Assembly: GCA_028687395.1 (NCBI GenBank)
Contig: JAQUAE010000164.1
Span: 1 to 5,187, forward strand
Direction: 5' to 3'
From: Anaerolineales bacterium
GTDB taxonomy: Bacteria; Chloroflexota; Anaerolineae; Anaerolineales; UBA4823
Length of the DNA: 5,187 nt
Shown here: positions 1 through 5,187 of the stretch, in pieces
How the letters are laid out: each line of letters begins with the position of its first letter
Position numbering within the stretch: the first letter of the stretch is position 1
The notes under the pieces: model-generated
The model's database searches: none
Told to the model about the DNA's origin: nothing
What the model saw: only the letters and a program-made list of their open reading frames with translations
Position numbers and translations under genes: made by a program

Positions 1-1949
1 TTCTGCAGCTCGACGTAATCTTCACCCAGGCGCTGCACCGTTTCGGATTCGGGAGGTGGTTTCTCCAGGAGGGTGGCGATATGCCCAATCTGCTCTTCCA
101 GGCTGGCGATGCGCTTCTCGACGTCGGCCAGGCGGTTTCGCCGGTGCTTTTCCTCTACGCTGAGACGCGCTGGGCGCTGGGTGGAGGCGGGGGCGGGCGC
201 TTTGGTCTGGCTTGCCTGCTCCGCTTTTTGCGTCTCCAGGTAGGCGCGGTAAGCGCTGTAACCGCCGGCGAAGATGCGCAGGTTGGCTTGTTCGATCTCC
301 CAGATCTGCGTGGCCAGGGCGTCGATCAGGTAGCGGTCGTGGGAGACGAGCAGGATGGTGCCCGGGTATTCGCTGAGCACCTCTTGCAGTTGTTCCTGGG
401 AAGGGATGTCCAGGTGGTTTGTAGGCTCATCCAGGAGCAGGAGATTGGCTTGCGAAAGGGAGAGCTTGGCCAGCGCCAGGCGGCCGCGCTCCCCCCCGGA
501 GAGGGTGGAAACGCGTTTGTAGACGTCGTCCTCGGTGAACAGGAAGCGCGCCAGGTAGTCCCGGATTTCGGCCGCCAGCAGATGCGGGGCGACCGATTCG
601 ATCTCCTCGATCAGGGTCAAAAACGGATTCAGGTCCTCGTGCGCCTGGGCGAAATAGCCCACTTCCAGGCTGGCGCCCAGGAGCAGCTCGCCTTGAAAGG
701 GAGGAATCTTGCCCAGCAGCGTTTTCAGGAAGGTGGTCTTCCCGGCGCCGTTGGGGCCGATGATAGCAGCGCATTCCCCGCGGCGCAGGGTCAGGTCAGG
801 CGCGTGGAAGAGGGGCTTGCCCTCGTCGGCGTATCCCACCGCCAGGTCGTAAGTGCGCAGCACCAGGTCGCCGGAGCGGTGGGCGGGTTTCAGGTGCAGC
901 CTGAGCGGCGGTTGGCGCCGGATGGGGCTGCGCAGACCGTGCACGCGGCGAGTGACCTCGTCCACGCTCATCATCTGCGCCGTCGCCCCGGTCTCCTCGC
1001 TGATCTCCGACCATTTCTTGTCCTGGATGGCTTGCAAGCCGCCGATCTCGATCGCTTCCAGGTAACGGCTCAAGCGGCGCAAGCGCCCTTTGGCTTGCAA
1101 GGTGTTTTGACCGGCGATGTTGCGCCGGATGTAATCCAGCTCTTTCTCCAGGCGTTCTTTTTCGGCCTCAAAGGTCTGCTGGCGCAGTTCCCAGCGCTCC
1201 TGCCGCTGGCGCAGGTAAGCGCTGTAGTTGCCACGGTAGGCTTCCATGCCGCTGGTGCTCATCTCCCAGATATGGTCGACGACGTGGTCCAGGAAATAGC
1301 GGTCGTGGGACACGATCAGCGCCGCGCCTTCCCAGTGGCTGAGCACGCCCTCCAGCCATTCCACGGCAGCTATGTCCAGGTGATTGGTGGGCTCATCCAG
1401 GACGAGCAAGTCGGGTTCGGAGAGCAGCAGGCGCGCCAGCAGGGCGCGGGTGCGCTGCCCGCCGGAGAGCTGGTTGAGCGGGCGTTGCGCGTCGGTAGCC
1501 TCGAAGCCCAGGCCGGTGAGCGTCTGCTGCGTGCGCAACTCGTAGGTGTAGCCTCCCCGGCGTTCGAAGTCCTCCTGCAGGGGGCCGTAGCGCGCCATGG
1601 CTTCCTGCGCCTGTTCGGGGTCGCCCATGGCAACCTCCAGGCGCGCCAGCTCCGCTTCTTGTGCGCACAGCGCCTTGAAGGCGGACATGCATTCTTCCCA
1701 CAGGGTGTGTTCGCCGTTCATCGCGGCTTCCTGGGGGAGGTAGCCGATCTTGAGCCTGCGCGCCCGGTGCACCACTCCCGCGGAAGGCTCCTCCAGGCCA
1801 ACCAGGACGCGCAACAGCGTGGTTTTGCCGATGCCGTTCGGCCCGACGACGGCAATGCGCGCCCGGCGCGGGATGCTTAACGACAATCCCGCGAAGATAT
1901 CGTTCGCGCCGTAGGATTTCGCCAGGTTGGTGGTGGTGATGAGTGACAT
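1..1949 (-). CDS. ABC-F family ATPase (Uup/YdiF-like ribosome-associated factor), partial at C-terminus
   Basis: This is a cytoplasmic twin-ATPase protein with no membrane segments. Known ABC-F proteins bind the ribosomal E site and act on stalled or antibiotic-blocked ribosomes. At least 649 residues are visible, and the reading frame is still open at the window edge. ABC1 has Walker A GPNGIGKT (36-43), signature LSGGQ (161-165), Walker B LLVLDEP (181-187) with catalytic E186, and switch SHDRYFLD (214-221). A basic, coiled-coil linker (about 246-360) contains RRNIAGQ and RLRRLSR and corresponds to the P-site tRNA interaction motif. ABC2 has Walker A GPNGAGKT (398-405), signature LSGGE (483-487), Walker B LLLLDEP with E508, and switch SHDRYLID (536-543). 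An Ala/Pro-rich spacer (583-593) leads to a charged C-terminal coiled coil (597-649+) like that of Uup and YdiF. ATG at 1949 is the only sensible start, because an in-frame TAG lies two codons upstream. No clear Shine-Dalgarno is present. All catalytic residues are intact. The family call is firm, but housekeeping versus antibiotic-resistance subtype cannot be decided from this sequence. Confidence 0.96.
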   Translation of the reverse strand, partial: MSLITTTNLAKSYGANDIFAGLSLSIPRRARIAVVGPNGIGKTTLLRVLVGLEEPSAGVVHRARRLKIGYLPQEAAMNGEHTLWEECMSAFKALCAQEAELARLEVAMGDPEQAQEAMARYGPLQEDFERRGGYTYELRTQQTLTGLGFEATDAQRPLNQLSGGQRTRALLARLLLSEPDLLVLDEPTNHLDIAAVEWLEGVLSHWEGAALIVSHDRYFLDHVVDHIWEMSTSGMEAYRGNYSAYLRQRQERWELRQQTFEAEKERLEKELDYIRRNIAGQNTLQAKGRLRRLSRYLEAIEIGGLQAIQDKKWSEISEETGATAQMMSVDEVTRRVHGLRSPIRRQPPLRLHLKPAHRSGDLVLRTYDLAVGYADEGKPLFHAPDLTLRRGECAAIIGPNGAGKTTFLKTLLGKIPPFQGELLLGASLEVGYFAQAHEDLNPFLTLIEEIESVAPHLLAAEIRDYLARFLFTEDDVYKRVSTLSGGERGRLALAKLSLSQANLLLLDEPTNHLDIPSQEQLQEVLSEYPGTILLVSHDRYLIDALATQIWEIEQANLRIFAGGYSAYRAYLETQKAEQASQTKAPAPASTQRPARLSVEEKHRRNRLADVEKRIASLEEQIGHIATLLEKPPPESETVQRLGEDYVELQ

Positions 1950-2066
1950 GCTGGTCTATCGCTGCAGGTGGCGTGCGCCGCTCGCCCCCGCCCGAAGGGA
2001 GGGCCTTCGCTTGCTTGCCCGGTTTGCCGCCCACGCCGGGCGCCGGGCAGGACGGGGCAGCTTCCC
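1950..2066 (-). other. Predicted 5' leader of the ABC-F gene, GC-rich with hairpins
   Basis: If the leftward -10 box at 2067-2072 is used, transcription would begin near 2060 and leave a leader of about 110 nt before the ATG at 1949. Two stems can be read. CGAAGG (1993-1998) pairs with CCTTCG (2004-2009) around a 5-nt loop. GCCCGG (2017-2022) can pair with either copy of CCGGGC, at 2036-2041 or 2043-2048; these lie in a tandem GCCGGGC duplication (2035-2048). No T-run follows either hairpin on the minus strand, so neither is an intrinsic terminator. Some ABC-F resistance genes are controlled by leader attenuation, but no convincing leader peptide with a Shine-Dalgarno is visible here. High GC alone makes such stems common, so regulatory meaning is only inferred. 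Confidence 0.35.
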
Positions 2067-2072
2067 ATTATA
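2067..2072 (-). promoter_or_regulatory. Putative -10 box of leftward promoter for the ABC-F gene
   Basis: Read on the minus strand, 2072 to 2067 is TATAAT, a perfect sigma70-type -10. It sits in the only A+T island of the gap, and the start would fall near 2060. No TTGACA-like -35 is found 16-18 bp upstream, and there is no extended TGn (the bases there are CGG). An A-rich tract on this strand (AAAATAAAA, 2120-2112) lies about 50-60 bp upstream of the predicted start, where a distal UP element would sit, and could compensate. This is a sequence-only prediction. Confidence 0.5.
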
Positions 2073-2075
2073 CCG

Positions 2076-2084
2076 TGATATAAT
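2076..2084 (+). promoter_or_regulatory. Extended -10 promoter (TGATATAAT) for the LCP-RecD2 unit
   Basis: TGATATAAT matches the extended -10 consensus TGnTATAAT exactly. This class of promoter often works without a good -35, and none is visible at 2055-2062 (GC-rich bases only). Transcription would start near 2091, leaving a leader of about 80 nt before the ATG at 2171. The hexamer is rare by chance in DNA this rich in G+C and is correctly placed and oriented before the LCP gene. It overlaps the leftward promoter on the opposite strand. Confidence 0.62.
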
Positions 2085-2090
2085 CGCGCC

Positions 2091-2151
2091 GTTGCCGGCC
2101 CCAAAGCAACCTTTTATTTTGAGGCACTACGCGGTTAGGAATAGCCGGCAA
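2091..2151 (+). promoter_or_regulatory. Structured 5' leader of the LCP gene with competing stems
   Basis: TTGCCGGC (2092-2099) is perfectly complementary to GCCGGCAA (2144-2151), giving an 8-bp stem closing a 44-nt loop. The same 5' segment, GTTGC (2091-2095), can instead pair with GCAAC (2106-2110). That shorter stem is followed almost directly by TTTTATTTT (2112-2120), an arrangement resembling a weak intrinsic terminator. The two pairings exclude each other, so the layout resembles a small attenuator. The local stem is only 5 bp with a 10-nt loop, which is weak for termination. The T-rich run could instead serve the leftward promoter as an UP element. The structure is seen in the sequence; its function is inferred. 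Confidence 0.35.
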
Positions 2152-2170
2152 ATTACAGTCATTGATTGAT

Positions 2171-3589
2171 ATGATGGATAAGCAACCAGAACCCAAAAAG
2201 AAAGCCAACCTTCCTCGCGCCCTGCGCTGGGCGTTGGTGGCTGGTTTCGTGATTGCGGCAGCCTTGACTTCCGCCCTCACTTTCATCGCCGTGCGTGACT
2301 TCGTGGCCACCTGGCGCATCACCAACCTGCCGGGTGTGTCCCTTCAGGAGCCCACCTCCACCCCAGACGCCTCCGGAATCATCACCGACCCCGGCGCACC
2401 GCTACAGCCGGTGGGCGCTCCCACCCCCTTGCCTTGGGATGGCGCCAGCCGCGTCTCCCTGCTGTTTATGGGGTTGGATTACCGCGATTGGGTCGCTGGC
2501 GAAGGGCCACCGCGCACGGACACGATGATCCTGTTCACCATCGACCCCCTGGCACAGAGCGCCGGGATGATTTCCATCCCGCGCGACTTGTGGGTGACGA
2601 TTCCCGGCTTCCAATATGGCAAGATCAACACCGCTTACCAGTTGGGCGAAGGCGCCAAGCTGCCGGGAGGCGGCCCCGGATTGGCGATGAAAACCGTCGA
2701 GGAGCTGCTTGGCGTCCCTATTGATTATTACGCCCAGATCGACTTCGGCGCCTTCATCCGCTTCATCGATGAGATCGGCGGGGTCAAGCTCGAAGTGAAG
2801 GAGCCCATCACCATCGACTTGCTGGGCGACAACACCTTCAAGAAGTTGAAGCCCGGCGTGCAGGTGTTACCGGGTGAGCTGGCCCTGGCTTACGCCCGCG
2901 CCCGCAAGACCGAAGGCGGCGATTTCGACCGCGCCGAGCGCCAGCAGCAGGTGGTCATGGCCATCCGCCAACGCATCCTCGAGTTCGATATGCTCCCCAC
3001 CCTGATCGCCAAAGCGCCCCTCCTCTACCAGGAGCTATCCAGCGGGGTGAACACCAACCTCAACCTCGACCAGGCGATTCGCCTGGCGTGGATGGCACAG
3101 CAGATTCCTGAAGACCGCATCCGCACAGCCATCATCGGCACGGAGCAGGTCAATTTCTTCAAAACCTCGGATGGGCTGGATGCTTTGAAACCGCTCCCGG
3201 ATCAAATCCGCCTGCTGCGCGACCAGGTCTTCACCGAGACCGGCCCGGCCAGCCCGATCGCCTCAAACCTGCCCCTGGTCGAGCTGATGAAAGCGGAGGG
3301 GGCGCGCGTATCGGTGCTCAATGGGAGTGCCACGGCTGGACTGGCGGCGCGCACCACCGACTATCTGGTGGCGCAGGGCGTCAACGTTACCGCCACCGGC
3401 AACGCCGAATCGCTCTACCACAGCACCACCCTGATCGATTACACCGGCAAGCCCTATACGCTGAAATACCTGATGGAATTGATGGCGATTGCCCCGGAGC
3501 ACCTCTTCGGCCGTTACGACCCGGCCAGCCAGGTGGATATCACCATCATCCTGGGCGTGGATTGGGGCACCACCAACCCCATGCCGTGA
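2171..3589 (+). CDS. LytR-CpsA-Psr (LCP) family envelope glycopolymer transferase with LytR_C domain
   Basis: LCP proteins transfer undecaprenyl-phosphate-linked glycopolymers onto peptidoglycan or other envelope acceptors, acting outside the membrane. The 472-residue product has a Lys-rich cytoplasmic N-terminus, one membrane segment (about 18-41), a Pro-rich extracytoplasmic linker (about 54-92), the LCP catalytic domain (about 95-270) and a LytR_C-type domain (about 377-465, beginning ARVSVLNGS). Family hallmarks are present: RTDTMILF with R115 and D117, SIPRDLW with R138 and D139, GKINTAY with K151 and N153, and ARARKTEGGDFDRAERQQQ with R243, R245, D251, D253, R254, R257 and Q258. These are the residues that bind the pyrophosphate lipid and metal in known structures. 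ATG 2171, ATG 2174 and TTG 2162 are possible starts in the same frame. I chose 2171; no Shine-Dalgarno decides among them. No wall-polymer synthesis genes are adjacent, so the transferred polymer is unknown. The protein is complete and looks intact. Confidence 0.95.
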   Translation: MMDKQPEPKKKANLPRALRWALVAGFVIAAALTSALTFIAVRDFVATWRITNLPGVSLQEPTSTPDASGIITDPGAPLQPVGAPTPLPWDGASRVSLLFMGLDYRDWVAGEGPPRTDTMILFTIDPLAQSAGMISIPRDLWVTIPGFQYGKINTAYQLGEGAKLPGGGPGLAMKTVEELLGVPIDYYAQIDFGAFIRFIDEIGGVKLEVKEPITIDLLGDNTFKKLKPGVQVLPGELALAYARARKTEGGDFDRAERQQQVVMAIRQRILEFDMLPTLIAKAPLLYQELSSGVNTNLNLDQAIRLAWMAQQIPEDRIRTAIIGTEQVNFFKTSDGLDALKPLPDQIRLLRDQVFTETGPASPIASNLPLVELMKAEGARVSVLNGSATAGLAARTTDYLVAQGVNVTATGNAESLYHSTTLIDYTGKPYTLKYLMELMAIAPEHLFGRYDPASQVDITIILGVDWGTTNPMP

Positions 3590-3638
3590 CCTGTCTGGCG
3601 TAGCCGGCGCGCCATCGCCTCACGGCCGGTTTCCACAC
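3590..3638 (+). other. Short LCP-recD2 intergenic spacer without terminator or clear promoter
   Basis: The 49-bp gap is G+C-rich. It contains a GGCGCGCC palindrome (3606-3613) and a 5-bp complementarity, CCGGC (3604-3608) with GCCGG (3625-3629). Only three T residues follow, too few for an intrinsic terminator. No -10-like element is seen. The gap is therefore best read as an intra-operon spacer. Confidence 0.55.
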
Positions 3639-5187
3639 ATGGAGACGCTCAGCGGTTCGGTCGAGCGCATCACTTACTACAATCCGGATAACGGCTACAC
3701 TGTGATGCGCCTGCGCCCGGAGGGGGGCAGGCCGCCTGAGCTTGCTCGCCAGGATTTGGTGACCGTCACCGGCAACCTGCCTGAGGTCGTCCCAGGAGAA
3801 ACCCTGCGCCTGCAGGGGAAGTGGCTCCATCACCCCCAACATGGCCTGCAATTCCAGGTCGAGCGCTGCGAACAGGCCCTGCCCGCCACCCTGACGGGCG
3901 TTCGCCGTTACCTGGGTTCCGGATTGGTGCGCGGCATCGGGCCGCGCCTGGCGGAGCGCATCGTCACCCATTTTGGGCTGCAAACCCTGGAGGTGATCGA
4001 GCGCCAGCCCGAACGCCTTCTCGAAGTGGCGGACATTGGCCCGAAACGCTCGCGCATGATCGCCCAAGCCTGGGAAGAGCAAAAGCAGGTCAAGGAGATC
4101 ATGCTCTTCCTGCACGCCCACGGCGTGAGCACCAACCTGGCGGTGAAAATCTATAAGCAGTACGGCGACCAATCCTTGCAAGTGGTGCGCAGCGACCCCT
4201 ACCGTCTGGCGCAAGACGTCTACGGGGTGGGGTTCAAGACCGCTGACCGCATCGCCCAGGCGCTGGGTTTGCCGCCTGACCATCCTGCCCGCCTCCAGGC
4301 GGGGCTCGTCCATGCGCTGAACGAGATGGCTGGCGATGGGCACGTCTACTCGCCCCGCGAAGTCTTGGTCGCTCGCGCCGCGGCGTTGCTCGAGGCGCCC
4401 CAGGAAGCCCTGCCTCCGGTCCTGGAGTCGCTGGTCAAGGGGGGGCGCGCCATCCAGGAACGCCTGCCCTTCCCCCCGCCCGAGGGGGCTGCAACGGGGC
4501 GCGCCCGATCCTTGCCTGATGAGGTCTCCCCGCAGGGCGTGGGGGCTCAGGCGCACCTCGCCATCTACCTGCCGCCCCTCTACTACGGCGAAATTGGCGT
4601 TGCCGAACGCCTGAATGCTCTGGCGAACGCCTTTCCCTCCCGCCTGAGCGACCTGCCCCCGGCCTTCGTCTCGCTGGAGGGGGAGCTTTCCGAAGAGCAA
4701 CTGGGCGCCATCCGCACCGCCCTCAGCCAACCTTTGAGCATCCTCACCGGCGGGCCAGGCACGGGCAAGACCACCTGTTTGAAAGCCCTGATCGACCTCC
4801 TGGACAGGAGTGGAAAAAAATATGCCCTGGCTTCGCCCACCGGGCGGGCTGCCAAGCGCCTGGCTGAAGCCGCCGGTCGACCGGCCAGCACCATCCATCG
4901 CCTGCTGGGCTTCTCACCGGGGGAAGGTTTCCAGCACGACGCCGCTAACCCCCTTGAGCTGGATTTGCTGGTGGTGGACGAAGCCTCCATGCTGGATTTG
5001 AGCCTGGCAAATCACTTGCTCAAAGCTCTGCAACCGGGTACGCACCTGCTCCTGGTTGGGGACGTCGACCAGTTGCCCTCCGTGGGGGCGGGTGACGTGC
5101 TGCGCGACCTGATCGCCAGCGACCTGGCGCCGGTGACGCGCCTCACCCGCATCTTCCGCCAGGCGGAAGGCTCGCACATCATCGCCA
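3639..5187 (+). CDS. recD2: RecD2-type (RecD/TraA superfamily 1B) DNA helicase, partial at C-terminus
   Basis: RecD2 is an ATP-driven 5'-3' helicase found in bacteria, often without RecBC, and is linked to repair and replication-fork integrity. The visible 516 residues begin with a small N-terminal domain (1-80, LSGSVERITYYNPDNGYTV being typical). Helix-hairpin-helix repeats follow (GIGPRLAERI, 99-108; VADIGPKRSRMI, 130-141), then a helical region with VYGVGFKTADRIA (194-206). The helicase core has motif I GGPGTGKT (371-378, K377), motif Ia SPTGRAAKRL (399-408) plus STIHRLLGF (417-425), motif II VVDEAS (445-450; D447, E448), motif III GDVDQLPSVG (474-483) and RIFRQ (504-508). The remaining motifs (IV-VI) and the SH3-like region lie beyond the window; family members are usually about 715-800 residues. 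ATG 3639 is the first ATG in an open frame that extends upstream, and no Shine-Dalgarno is visible. It lies 49 bp after the LCP stop on the same strand, so cotranscription is likely. Residues 277-306 look like a low-complexity insert. Confidence 0.94.
   Translation, partial: METLSGSVERITYYNPDNGYTVMRLRPEGGRPPELARQDLVTVTGNLPEVVPGETLRLQGKWLHHPQHGLQFQVERCEQALPATLTGVRRYLGSGLVRGIGPRLAERIVTHFGLQTLEVIERQPERLLEVADIGPKRSRMIAQAWEEQKQVKEIMLFLHAHGVSTNLAVKIYKQYGDQSLQVVRSDPYRLAQDVYGVGFKTADRIAQALGLPPDHPARLQAGLVHALNEMAGDGHVYSPREVLVARAAALLEAPQEALPPVLESLVKGGRAIQERLPFPPPEGAATGRARSLPDEVSPQGVGAQAHLAIYLPPLYYGEIGVAERLNALANAFPSRLSDLPPAFVSLEGELSEEQLGAIRTALSQPLSILTGGPGTGKTTCLKALIDLLDRSGKKYALASPTGRAAKRLAEAAGRPASTIHRLLGFSPGEGFQHDAANPLELDLLVVDEASMLDLSLANHLLKALQPGTHLLLVGDVDQLPSVGAGDVLRDLIASDLAPVTRLTRIFRQAEGSHIIA

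Larger units (their letters stand above)
2067..2084. repeat. Perfect inverted repeat ATTATA-N6-TATAAT at the divergent promoter
   Basis: The arms 2067-2072 (ATTATA) and 2079-2084 (TATAAT) are exact reverse complements around the spacer CCGTGA. Each arm is also a consensus -10 box, one per strand, so the symmetry may reflect two back-to-back promoters. A dimeric regulator's operator is another possibility. Confidence 0.7.

Noticed and set aside
81..1880. A 599-codon open frame on the plus strand across most of the ABC-F gene
   Set aside because: It is codon-aligned with the ABC-F frame on the other strand. Its stops would require TTA, CTA or TCA codons in the real gene, which this GC3-rich gene nearly avoids; it ends exactly at a TTA codon. 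Its product shows no domain and is Ala/Gln/Gly/Val-biased.
1393..2034. A 213-codon minus-strand frame overlapping the ABC-F N-terminus and its leader
   Set aside because: It is a shifted frame of the ABC-F gene starting with GTG, with Arg/Pro/Ala-rich content and no domain.
2092..2151. Possible small RNA or tRNA-like gene suggested by the 8-bp closing stem
   Set aside because: The enclosed 44 nt is too short for a tRNA cloverleaf, and no D, anticodon or T arm pairs properly.
1950..2170. Small protein gene in the divergent gap
   Set aside because: Short open frames exist on both strands, but none has a Shine-Dalgarno, recognisable motif or codon pattern distinct from shadows of the neighbours.
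3604..3632. Possible terminator between the LCP gene and recD2
   Set aside because: The stem is only 5 bp and is followed by just three T residues, so intrinsic termination is not supported.
3546..4898. A 450-codon open frame on the minus strand opposite recD2
   Set aside because: It shows the same codon-aligned antisense effect: stops need TTA/CTA/TCA in recD2, which are rare. The recD2 frame carries complete helicase motifs, while this frame has none.

Overview
This window is a GC-rich (about 60-65% by eye) bacterial chromosomal segment with three protein genes. Both outer genes run off the window edges. Reading left to right: an ABC-F translation-factor-type ATPase on the minus strand (1-1949, C-terminal end missing), a divergent regulatory gap (1950-2170), a complete LytR-CpsA-Psr (LCP) cell-envelope protein on the plus strand (2171-3589), and 49 bp later a RecD2-type helicase on the plus strand (3639 to the window end, C-terminal part missing). 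No RNA gene, insertion sequence, CRISPR array or phage gene was found.

The organism is most likely a member of Chloroflexota (Anaerolineae-like). This rests on my recollection of how LCP and ABC-F proteins of that phylum read, on the high GC3 codon use, and on the lack of clear Shine-Dalgarno sequences before all three starts. No database search was run, so the assignment is tentative; a high-GC Firmicutes-like or other LCP-bearing lineage is possible.

The gap between the divergent genes is the most informative non-coding stretch. An A+T island in otherwise G+C-rich DNA holds a perfect inverted repeat, ATTATA-6 nt-TATAAT. Each arm is a consensus -10 box for one direction, and the rightward one also carries the extended -10 TGn. 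The two promoters would overlap and could compete for RNA polymerase. The rightward leader has two mutually exclusive pairings, one of them followed by a T-rich tract. The leftward leader contains GC-rich hairpins.

Functionally these look like housekeeping genes: ribosome-associated ATPase, glycopolymer attachment to the wall or envelope, and 5'-3' DNA unwinding for repair. LCP and RecD2 are probably cotranscribed, but I see no sign that they work in one pathway. I do not find a previously undescribed system. The points worth a second look are the divergent promoter and leader structure, an extended linker in the ABC-F protein, and a low-complexity insert in RecD2.
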